Assembly: GCA_946534775.1 (NCBI GenBank)
Contig: CAMNCZ010000103.1
Location: 1-5,580, forward strand
Direction: 5' to 3'
Length of the DNA: 5,580 nt
Source: an uncultured Eubacteriaceae bacterium
GTDB taxonomy: Bacteria > Bacillota > Clostridia > Lachnospirales > CAG-274
Shown here: in pieces, positions 1-5,580 of the stretch
Numbering within the stretch: position 1 is the stretch's first letter
How the letters are laid out: every line of letters begins with the position of its first letter
The notes under the pieces: model-generated
Seen by the model: only the letters and a program-made list of their open reading frames with translations
Databases searched by the model: none
What the model was told of the DNA's origin: nothing
Program-made: the position numbers and the translations under genes

Positions 1-18
1 CCTGTTTTTCGCCACGAA

Positions 19-37
19 GTTGTCGCCACGCGACAAC
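19..37. repeat. Perfect short inverted repeat (8-bp stem, 3-base loop)
   Basis: The sequence GTTGTCGC-CAC-GCGACAAC folds into a perfect 8-bp stem with a three-base loop. The octamer TCGCCACG occurs inside it (23-30) and again just upstream (9-16). There is no T-run on either side, so it is not a standard intrinsic terminator. It lies about 45 bases upstream of the operon promoter. It could be a dispersed palindromic repeat, a protein-binding site, or the tail of an upstream gene's 3' region. The hairpin is seen directly; its role is unknown. Confidence 0.5.
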
Positions 38-81
38 GAGTATAAATGATAATTTCAAAAAAAATACCGTCCATTATTTTA

Positions 82-110
82 TTGACGATAGCGATGGTTT
101 ATGCTATAAT
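82..110 (+). promoter_or_regulatory. Sigma-A-type promoter with extended -10
   Basis: A -35 box TTGACG (82-87) is separated by exactly 17 bases from a perfect -10 box TATAAT (105-110). The -10 box is directly preceded by TGC (102-104), an extended -10 element. Transcription should start near 116-118, leaving a leader of about 30 bases before the ATG at 149, too short for a riboswitch. It is the only strong promoter-like match I found upstream of the gene run, and the small gaps downstream suggest it drives all five genes. I saw no obvious operator overlapping it, and no match to the Gram-positive LexA box. Confidence 0.85.
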
Positions 111-148
111 TATGCTGAAATAATTTTGACCGAAAAGAGTAAATCATT

Positions 149-349
149 ATGGAAGAATTAATCGAAAGAATAAATTTTCTTGCAAGAAAAGCAAAGGAAA
201 GCGGCCTTACCGCCGAAGAAAAGGAAGAACAGCAGAAACTGCGTGCGGAGTATATAAAATTATTCCGCGAGGGTTTCAAAAAGAATTATCTTGAAAATAT
301 GTATATTGTTGACGAAAAAGGAAATAAAACAAAAGTGACAAAAAAATAA
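149..349 (+). CDS. DUF896 / UPF0291 (YnzC-type) small protein
   Basis: This 66-residue protein matches the DUF896 family of Bacillota, typified by B. subtilis YnzC, at near its usual length of roughly 60-80 residues. Visible hallmarks are an N-terminal helix with INFLARKAKESGLTAEE (residues 9-25), a second charged helix with EQQKLRAEYIKLFREGF (27-43), and a polar tail with IVDEKGNKTKV (53-63). The known structure of the family is a small antiparallel two-helix hairpin; its biochemical role is unestablished. In B. subtilis ynzC sits beside the SOS-induced division inhibitor gene yneA, which is not the setting here. It has no signal peptide or membrane segment, so it should be cytoplasmic. The start follows a weak purine-rich site (AAAGAG, 134-139) about nine bases upstream and lies just after the promoter. 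The stop codon shares its last base with the next start (TAATG), which implies translational coupling to the glycosyltransferase gene. Confidence 0.92.
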   Translation: MEELIERINFLARKAKESGLTAEEKEEQQKLRAEYIKLFREGFKKNYLENMYIVDEKGNKTKVTKK

Positions 350-1200
350 TGGATCTTTCAATAGTTATTGTAAATTACAACACCAAAGAACTGACCGAAC
401 AGACTATACAAGCGGTTTTTGACACAACGCACAATATAGAATACGAGATAATAGTTGCCGACAACTCATCGGACAAAAACAAGGTGTACAGCAGCGGCGA
501 TACGCGCGTATTTGTAATTGAAAACGTGGAGAACCGCGGCTTCGGCTATGCCTGCAATATCGGTGCAAAAGCGGCAAAGGGGCGGTATGTCCTTTTTCTC
601 AACTCCGACACTATTATGCAGGAGGACACGCTTGACAAGAGTGTAGAATATATGGACAAAAACCCCGATATAGGCTGTCTCGGCATACGCACGCTTTTAA
701 AAGACGGCACGCTTGACCACGGCTGCAAAAGGGGCTTTCCCACACCGATAAACAGCCTTTGTTATGTACTGCACCTTGACAGGCTTTTCCCGAAAAGCAA
801 GCTTACGGGCGGCTACAGTATGAGTTATATCGACGAACATCAGACAGCGGAAGTGGACAGCGTGAGCGGCGCATTTATGCTGATGCCGAAACAGCTTTTT
901 GACGAGAGCGGCGGTTTTGACGAGAGCATTTTTATGTACGGCGAGGATATCGACCTTTGCTATCGCGTAAAACTTATGGGGTACAAGGTGGTCTACTATG
1001 CCGAAGGGCTTATGATACATCTTAAAGGCCAGAGCGGCCTGCGCACGAAAAATCCCGTTGTTATAAAGCATTTTCGCAACGGTATAAGGGTGTTTTACGA
1101 CAAATACTACAAGGATAAGTACAATTTTTTTGTTACGTTTCTTATGCACGCAGCTATTGATATAAGGTACTATATTTCGCTGATACGCGCGAGGTTTTAA
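349..1200 (+). CDS. Family 2 glycosyltransferase, WbbL/rhamnosyltransferase-like
   Basis: This 283-residue protein is a complete GT-A fold family 2 glycosyltransferase, resembling the WbbL-type rhamnosyltransferases that move a sugar from a nucleotide donor to a lipid-linked chain. Visible motifs are VNYNT (8-12) and VADNSSD (36-42) for nucleotide binding, NRGFGYACN (62-70), and LFLNSDT (82-88), where NSD is the DXD-equivalent metal site. Further motifs are VSGAFMLM (172-179), FMYGEDIDLCYR (195-206) with acidic candidates for the catalytic base, and H224 in the MIHLKGQSG segment. The tail (about 255-283) is rich in aromatic and basic residues and may touch the membrane; there is no true membrane helix. 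The start overlaps the DUF896 stop and has no strong ribosome site of its own, so it probably depends on coupling. A single base separates it from the next glycosyltransferase. Family membership is clear; rhamnose as donor is inference. Confidence 0.9.
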   Translation: MDLSIVIVNYNTKELTEQTIQAVFDTTHNIEYEIIVADNSSDKNKVYSSGDTRVFVIENVENRGFGYACNIGAKAAKGRYVLFLNSDTIMQEDTLDKSVEYMDKNPDIGCLGIRTLLKDGTLDHGCKRGFPTPINSLCYVLHLDRLFPKSKLTGGYSMSYIDEHQTAEVDSVSGAFMLMPKQLFDESGGFDESIFMYGEDIDLCYRVKLMGYKVVYYAEGLMIHLKGQSGLRTKNPVVIKHFRNGIRVFYDKYYKDKYNFFVTFLMHAAIDIRYYISLIRARF

Positions 1201-1201
1201 A

Positions 1202-2110
1202 ATGGTCGATATACTTTTGGCCGTATATAACGGCGGCAAATTTTTAAAAAAACAGCTTGACTCCATATTTGCGCAGACTTACCGTGATTTTTTGCTTATA
1301 GTCTGCGACGACGGTTCGACCGACGATTCACGTCAGCTGCTTGAGGAGTATCAAAAGCGCTTTGTCGGCCAAATGCAGGTGATATACAACGACAAAAATC
1401 TCGGTGCAAAAAACAATTTTTTCAAGCTGCTTTCACTTTCAAAGGCCGAATATATTATGTTTTGCGACCAGGATGATATATGGGATAAAAACAAAGTGGA
1501 AAAAACGCTTGATTTTTTCAGAAAAAACGAGGATTCGGGCGTGCTGTTGGTGCATACGGATATGCGGGTCATCGATGAAAACGATGTGCAGACCGCCGAA
1601 TCTTTCAACAAATTGCAGTCGATAGACCCATATCAAAACAGCCTTAACAAACTGCTGGTGCAAAACACGGTCACGGGCTGCACGGTTATGATAAACAGGG
1701 CGCTTGCGGATATCGTGCTTCAGCCCCGCTGCGATACCCTGCACGACTGGTGGCTTGCCGTCACGGCAGCGGCTTTCGGAAAGATAGCGTATCTGCCCGA
1801 GGCTACTATGGGCTACAGGCGCCACAGCCAAAACGTGCGCGGTGCGCGGGATATGTCAAGCCCGAAATATATTTTAAGCCGTGCGGCAGACAAAAGCGAT
1901 GCGGCGGCAATGCTCGGGCTGGGCTATGAACAAAGCGCGGAGTTTGCGGCATACTACAAAGACAAGCTTGACAAAGAAACACTGAAAATGCTTGAAGCCT
2001 ACGGCGATTGTGCAAAATGCGGCAAGCTGAAAAAACTAAAAACGATATTCAGATATAAAATTTTCAAACAGGGCCTTGTCCGAAAAATAGGACAGCTTAT
2101 ATATATGTAA
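1202..2110 (+). CDS. Family 2 glycosyltransferase, RfbF-type rhamnosyltransferase-like
   Basis: This 302-residue protein is a full-length GT2 enzyme of the type often annotated as an alpha-L-rhamnosyltransferase in surface polysaccharide loci. Motifs in order are LLAVYNGGKFL (5-15), CDDGSTDDS (35-43), NLGAKNNFF (66-74), and FCDQDDIW (87-94), where DQD is the metal-binding DXD. They continue with LVHTDMRVID (116-125), NTVTGCTVMIN (155-165), HDWW (181-184) with the probable catalytic acid, and YRRHSQNVRG (205-214). The C-terminal part (about 275-302) is lysine/arginine-rich with hydrophobic spacing, as usual for members that sit at the inner membrane face. A GAGG ribosome site (1191-1194) lies inside the end of the preceding gene, seven bases before this ATG. 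The catalytic motifs look intact, so it is probably active. Donor and acceptor cannot be read from the sequence. Confidence 0.9.
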   Translation: MVDILLAVYNGGKFLKKQLDSIFAQTYRDFLLIVCDDGSTDDSRQLLEEYQKRFVGQMQVIYNDKNLGAKNNFFKLLSLSKAEYIMFCDQDDIWDKNKVEKTLDFFRKNEDSGVLLVHTDMRVIDENDVQTAESFNKLQSIDPYQNSLNKLLVQNTVTGCTVMINRALADIVLQPRCDTLHDWWLAVTAAAFGKIAYLPEATMGYRRHSQNVRGARDMSSPKYILSRAADKSDAAAMLGLGYEQSAEFAAYYKDKLDKETLKMLEAYGDCAKCGKLKKLKTIFRYKIFKQGLVRKIGQLIYM

Positions 2111-2123
2111 AGCAGGAAGAAAA

Positions 2124-3629
2124 ATGGGAAGAATAAAAGATATAATCAACGAAAGCGGCATTACGGGCGCGCTTACAATGGGTATAAAACAATTTCAATA
2201 TAAGACAAGGGCGGCTTACTATCTTAAAGAAAACGCACTTACCGCGGAGGAGATAAAGCAGCAAAAAGAGACCGATTACAAGGAACAGCTGCTTATAAGC
2301 ATTGCCGTGCCCGTATACAACACGCCCGAAAACTATCTGCGCGAGATGATAGAGTCGGTGCTGGAACAGACATATTACAACTGGGAACTTTGCATAGCGG
2401 ACGGCAGCGACGGCGACCACGGCTATGTAGGCAATATAATAAAGGGCTATATGGAACTTGACAGCAGGATAAAATACACCTGTCTCAGTTCAAACCGCGG
2501 CATAGTGGGCAATACCCAGGCTGCGATAAAAATGGCGGAAGGTAAGTTTGTAGGCCTGCTCGACCACGACGACACACTTGCGCCAAATGCGCTTTACGAA
2601 TGCAGGCGCGCCATAAACCGCGGCGGCGATGTTATTTACTCGGACGAGGTAACAATGGATGAAAAGATGAACAAACCGCGTATCATTCATTTTAAACCCG
2701 ATTTTTCTCCCGTAAACCTGCTCGCGCAAAACTATATTTCACATTTTCTTGTTTTCAGGAAAGACCTTTACAACAAATTCAGCCTGCGCACGGGATTTGA
2801 GGGTGCACAGGACTACGACCTTATTTTAAGACTTACCGACAATGCAACCAGGGTCGTGCATATACCTAAAATTTTGTATTATTGGCGCAGGTGCAAACGA
2901 TCCACGGCATCGGGTGCGGAGGCCAAGCCCTACTGCGTTGAATCGGGCAGAAAGGCTGTACAGAGTTTTCTTGACAGCATAGAATGTGACGGCGTTGTAA
3001 GCATTTATAACAATATGACGCTGTATCATACCGATTTTTACACCGACGGTGAAGCGGCGCCCGTAAAAAAGCCGAACAACTACAATATGGAAGCGGCTTT
3101 TGAAAAGGCAGATATGGTTTATATCTGCGAAAAAAACATAGAACCCGTAAGCGATGAGACTATACATCAGCTTATGATGTATGCTCAGCTTGAAAACGTG
3201 GCTGTCGCAGGCGGTATAACGCTGAACGGAAGCAAGATCGTCGGCGGCGCTTTCCGTATGGACGCAGAGGAGTTTCTGACCCCCGTTTACAAGGGCCGCC
3301 TTAAAACAAACGGATATATGCGCAGGCTTGTTATGGCGCAGAACGTGACCGCACTTGCAAATACGGGCGTTATAATCAACAAAGAAGTTTTTGACGAGTT
3401 AAAGGGGTTTGACGAGCGCCTTAAAGGCAAGGAACGTATGGCAGATTTTTGTATGCGCGCCTGGCAGGCGGGTTATGACGTGGTTTTCGATCCAATGGCA
3501 AGGTTTAAAACCAAAGGCCGCCAGAAAAAAGATAAAAAAATATCCGCATCTTTCAAAGCAAAATGGAAGGACACCGTTATCCGTGACGACCCTTATTTCA
3601 ACGAGGATGCATATTGGTATCAGAACTGA
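2124..3629 (+). CDS. Two-domain family 2 glycosyltransferase with degenerate C-terminal domain
   Basis: This 501-residue protein begins with a helical, charged leader (about 1-55), followed by an intact GT2 domain (about 56-285). That domain carries ISIAVPVYNTP (58-68), CIADGSD (90-96), NRGIVGNTQAA (124-134), LLDHDD (145-150) as the metal site, YSDE (172-175), HFKPDFSP (189-196), GAQDYDLILR (227-236) and HIPKILYYWR (246-255). The rest (about 289-470) resembles the second GT2 domain of longer tandem glycosyltransferases. It lacks that domain's N-terminal nucleotide-binding half, and its DXD position reads EKN (336-338) where NND is usual. The late segment NTGVIINKEVFDELKGFDE (413-431) and DFCMRAWQAGYDVVFDP (441-457) still shows the homology. 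A clean AGGAAG site (2114-2119) precedes the ATG. Only the first domain is likely catalytic; the second may be structural or bind acceptor. The gene sits 13 bases after the second glycosyltransferase. Confidence 0.88.
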   Translation: MGRIKDIINESGITGALTMGIKQFQYKTRAAYYLKENALTAEEIKQQKETDYKEQLLISIAVPVYNTPENYLREMIESVLEQTYYNWELCIADGSDGDHGYVGNIIKGYMELDSRIKYTCLSSNRGIVGNTQAAIKMAEGKFVGLLDHDDTLAPNALYECRRAINRGGDVIYSDEVTMDEKMNKPRIIHFKPDFSPVNLLAQNYISHFLVFRKDLYNKFSLRTGFEGAQDYDLILRLTDNATRVVHIPKILYYWRRCKRSTASGAEAKPYCVESGRKAVQSFLDSIECDGVVSIYNNMTLYHTDFYTDGEAAPVKKPNNYNMEAAFEKADMVYICEKNIEPVSDETIHQLMMYAQLENVAVAGGITLNGSKIVGGAFRMDAEEFLTPVYKGRLKTNGYMRRLVMAQNVTALANTGVIINKEVFDELKGFDERLKGKERMADFCMRAWQAGYDVVFDPMARFKTKGRQKKDKKISASFKAKWKDTVIRDDPYFNEDAYWYQN

Positions 3630-3662
3630 AAAAGCTTAGGGAGTACAGCTGAGGTAATATTT

Positions 3663-5309
3663 ATGTCAATAAAATCAAAAAAAACTGTAATGTTAACTGC
3701 CGCAGTTTCGGTATTTATCACACTTACCGCATTTATGTCACGTTTTGGGGCATTTTATATAAACAATATCACCATAGCGGCGGTATTGCTCTATATTGCC
3801 GCAAAGCATACGGCAAGCGGCATAAAAACGTATTTTTCACCAAAAAACATCGTTTTGTCTTTGCTTTGGTCACTTACGTTCTGTTATTTATGCACTCAAC
3901 TTTCCGTTCCGATAAGTGCACTGCTTTGTGTGGTGTCGTTTTTAACGACACCGTTTATTATTGTGGGAATTGAGAATTTTTTGAAGAGCATAAAAAGCAA
4001 GACTGCCGATATGTCCGTAAAACAGCCGAAAACCGCAGCTGTTATCGTATTTATGTATACGCTGTTCTCGCTTTGCCTTTTTTGGCTTCTCTGCTTCCCC
4101 TACGGCGATTCGCCTGATTCGCAAAACCAGTGGGCACAGATACACGGCGAGCTTTCATACAGCGACGTTACGGCAGTCGGACATACCCTGTTTTTAAAAC
4201 TGATACTCTCCGTGTGGGATAATTTTACCGCAGTAATAATAGTACACATACTTATGATATCGCTATTGTTTGCGGTGTTTGCGGCATATTTTTCAAAAAA
4301 GGGGGTACCCTTTGCACCGGTATTTTTCGTCTGCGCCCTGTTCAACAGCGCTATGATGCCTATAGAACCGTATTTTTTCCCGTGGAAGGATACACCATAC
4401 GTTTTCTTTATGGGACTGCTTTTGCTTGTGCTTATGCAATCGGTAAGTCAAAAAAGGCTGTCACTGCTCTCATATATTACGGCGGGCATCTCACTTTCCG
4501 GCATATTTTTAATGCGTCTTAACGGTGCAGTGACTGTTATTTTTTCAGGTCTTTATATATTTATCTATGCACTCAAAACGACCGATATAAAAAAGTTTTT
4601 GCTGTGTGCGGCTGTTTTTGTACTGTCTGCCGCAGGCGTAAACTTTTATGCCTACCGTGTTTTACACGCAAGGCACCTGCCCAACGGTTTTTCCGTACAG
4701 GTCTTCGATACGGGCATTGCGGCAGCTATGCACGACGGAAAACTCACTGCCGATGAATACGCCGAAATAGACAGTATTCTCCCCGCACAGTGGATGTATG
4801 AACACTACAGCCCGCAGGTACCGCTTATGCTTGTACACAGTCGTGACGAAAGCCCCGAGATAGCCGCAGATCCCGATTATGACTATCTCAATAACAATAT
4901 GATACTGCAAAGCGGCATAAATAAAACCGCCGTTATCAAGTTATATTTCAGGCTTTTGCCCCGCCATTTTGCGGCTTTTGCAAAAAACGCGTTTTACGGG
5001 ACTGTTGTGGTCTGGGGACATTACAATTTTATTAACAAGACTATATGGTTTGACAATATCAGCATTATATTTGCACTGATAATTATTGTCTCGGCGCAGC
5101 CGAAAGGGTTGATACGCCTGATACACCCCGTGTTTATACCGCTTTGGAGCAATATGCTCTCCATAGCTGTCTCCACCGTCACAAACGAATCTCGCTATTT
5201 GCTGCCGACGGTGGTGCTGTTCCCGTTCTATATTATATTTTTAAATTTTCAACTCAAAGATCAAAACACTGCGGCAGCCTTATTTTTTTCAAAAACGCAA
5301 ATCGGTTAG
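3663..5309 (+). CDS. Polytopic membrane protein, DUF6020/GT-C-like
   Basis: This 548-residue integral membrane protein has roughly 12-14 hydrophobic segments, for example near 8-28, 33-48, 83-104, 123-145, 186-210, 215-232, 244-258, 267-281, 288-303, 309-330, 463-477 and 511-528. After the fifth of these comes FPYGDSPDSQNQWAQ (145-159), then VGHTLFLKL (172-180), FFPWKDTPYVFF (238-249) and a large, probably extracytoplasmic loop (about 331-435). Near the C-terminus is NESRYLLP (508-515). The SPDS...QW, HTL and WKD pattern with an acidic first loop resembles DUF6020-type proteins of Bacillota and the general plan of GT-C enzymes that use lipid-phosphate sugars at the outer membrane face. It lacks the look of a Wzx flippase. 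A GAGG ribosome site (3651-3654) lies eight bases before the ATG, and the gene follows the third glycosyltransferase by 33 bases. A role in decorating or assembling the same polymer is inferred; a Wzy-like polymerase is an alternative. Confidence 0.72.
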   Translation: MSIKSKKTVMLTAAVSVFITLTAFMSRFGAFYINNITIAAVLLYIAAKHTASGIKTYFSPKNIVLSLLWSLTFCYLCTQLSVPISALLCVVSFLTTPFIIVGIENFLKSIKSKTADMSVKQPKTAAVIVFMYTLFSLCLFWLLCFPYGDSPDSQNQWAQIHGELSYSDVTAVGHTLFLKLILSVWDNFTAVIIVHILMISLLFAVFAAYFSKKGVPFAPVFFVCALFNSAMMPIEPYFFPWKDTPYVFFMGLLLLVLMQSVSQKRLSLLSYITAGISLSGIFLMRLNGAVTVIFSGLYIFIYALKTTDIKKFLLCAAVFVLSAAGVNFYAYRVLHARHLPNGFSVQVFDTGIAAAMHDGKLTADEYAEIDSILPAQWMYEHYSPQVPLMLVHSRDESPEIAADPDYDYLNNNMILQSGINKTAVIKLYFRLLPRHFAAFAKNAFYGTVVVWGHYNFINKTIWFDNISIIFALIIIVSAQPKGLIRLIHPVFIPLWSNMLSIAVSTVTNESRYLLPTVVLFPFYIIFLNFQLKDQNTAAALFFSKTQIG

Positions 5310-5315
5310 TTTTGT

Positions 5316-5339
5316 GAAACCCGCTTGATTAGCGGTCTC
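5316..5339. other. Imperfect hairpin just after the last gene
   Basis: CCGCT (5321-5325) and AGCGG (5331-5335) form a 5-bp GC-rich stem with loop TGATT. It can be extended outward with one bulged C (5320) and one mismatch, through A5319-T5336 to G5316-C5339. It starts seven bases after the stop codon of the membrane protein gene, where a transcript end would be expected. Neither side has the T-run of an intrinsic terminator, so I would not call termination from it. It may instead stabilise the 3' end or belong to an intergenic repeat. Confidence 0.35.
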
Positions 5340-5345
5340 TAACTG

Positions 5346-5451
5346 TCAATTCACAATTCCGACAAAATTACTCATAAAAACCCCTTTTTTTTCAGCGATT
5401 TTATTTAGTATTTTTCTATTTACAAAAGCAAAAATAGGTGTTATCATAGCA
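5346..5451 (-). other. Minus-strand promoter-like, ribosome-site and 9-codon element
   Basis: Read on the minus strand, TGC-TATGAT (5451 to 5443) looks like an extended -10 box, though no good -35 lies 16-18 bases upstream. About 60 bases further comes AAAAGGGG (5388 to 5381), a plausible ribosome site, then five bases, then ATG (5375-5373). The frame encodes only MSNFVGIVN before TGA (5348-5346). The frame is open further upstream, to a TTG codon at 5543, but that part is low-complexity and shows no recognised domain. The arrangement could be the surviving 5' end of a displaced minus-strand gene, part of a dispersed intergenic repeat, or chance in AT-rich sequence. Evidence is weak. Confidence 0.25.
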
Positions 5452-5531
5452 TTTGTAAGCGACCAAAATGAGTGGCGGGATGAAAAGTTTGTTAAAATAA
5501 TAACGATTAATTGACGTTCATTATCTTTTAT

Positions 5532-5569
5532 AGTAAACGACAAAAGTCTTTGGACTTTGGGCGTTTACT
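5532..5569. repeat. Long imperfect inverted repeat / hairpin
   Basis: The outer arms AGTAAACG (5532-5539) and CGTTTACT (5562-5569) are perfect complements of 8 bp. Inside them AAAGTC (5543-5548) and GACTTT (5553-5558) form a further 6-bp stem around a TTTG loop, with C5541-G5560 pairing between two single mismatches. The whole is a 38-base hairpin of 15 pairs. No T-run follows on either side, so it is not a standard terminator. It lies in noncoding sequence close to the window edge and could be a dispersed palindromic element, a binding site or the end of a small mobile repeat. Structure is seen; function is unknown. Confidence 0.55.
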
Positions 5570-5580
5570 TGCGCCGACTG

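Noticed and set aside
1..148. Riboswitch or attenuator in the operon leader
   Set aside because: The promoter leaves only about 30 bases before the first start codon, which is too short for a structured leader.
697..1266. A 189-codon open frame on the minus strand opposite the first glycosyltransferase
   Set aside because: It lies antisense to a gene with clear GT2 motifs, shows no recognisable domain and reads as biased composition; it is a shadow of the real gene's codon use.
4298..4313. Inverted repeat AAAGGG-GGTA-CCCTTT
   Set aside because: It is only 6 bp, lies well inside the membrane protein coding sequence, and has no associated regulatory context.
5376..5391. AAAAA-CCCC-TTTTT as a terminator
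   Set aside because: The stem would be only A-T pairs around a C-rich loop, too weak for intrinsic termination.
5511..5539. Plus-strand TTGACG (5511-5516) as a promoter for a gene beyond the window
   Set aside because: No acceptable -10 box lies 16-18 bases downstream; the position with correct spacing reads TAAACG.
5346..5543. A 65-codon minus-strand frame in the 3' intergenic region
   Set aside because: It begins at a TTG with no clear ribosome site, overlaps the long inverted repeat, and encodes low-complexity sequence with no recognised domain. Only its last nine codons follow a plausible ribosome site.
5360..5545. CGACAAAA octamer at 5360-5367 and 5538-5545, considered as a target-site duplication around an insert
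   Set aside because: An 8-base match in AT-rich sequence is easily chance, the second copy is part of the hairpin, and the interval has no terminal inverted repeats at these points.

Overview
The window reads as one co-directional plus-strand transcription unit from a low-to-moderate GC Gram-positive bacterium. A DUF896/UPF0291 (YnzC-type) gene, a consensus sigma-A-type promoter and AGGAAG/GAGG ribosome sites point to Bacillota. A gut-type Clostridia (Oscillospiraceae-like) is my guess from overall feel, not from a marker gene.

Layout: bases 1-148 hold a short perfect inverted repeat (19-37) and a near-consensus extended -10 promoter (82-110). Five genes follow with almost no gaps: a 66-aa DUF896 protein (149-349), a WbbL-like family 2 glycosyltransferase (349-1200, sharing one base with the DUF896 gene in TAATG), a second family 2 glycosyltransferase of the rhamnosyltransferase type (1202-2110), a 501-aa glycosyltransferase with an intact first GT2 domain and a shortened, motif-poor second one (2124-3629), and a 548-aa multispanning membrane protein resembling DUF6020/GT-C-type proteins (3663-5309). 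The last 271 bases hold no convincing protein gene. They contain two hairpin-forming inverted repeats and a minus-strand stretch with promoter-like, ribosome-site-like and 9-codon elements.

Together the genes look like part of a cell-surface polysaccharide (cell-wall rhamnan, capsule or similar) assembly locus. Cytoplasmic GT2 enzymes would extend a lipid-linked chain, and the membrane protein would act on the chain or add a side group at the outer face. Flippase, polymerase, ABC exporter, initiating transferase and nucleotide-sugar genes are absent from the window, so the polymer and its sugars cannot be named. I saw no mobile-element gene, CRISPR array, tRNA or rRNA. I did not find a clearly new biological system. 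The points most worth checking are the degenerate second domain of the third glycosyltransferase, the fusion of the DUF896 gene to a glycosyltransferase operon, and the structured 3' intergenic region.
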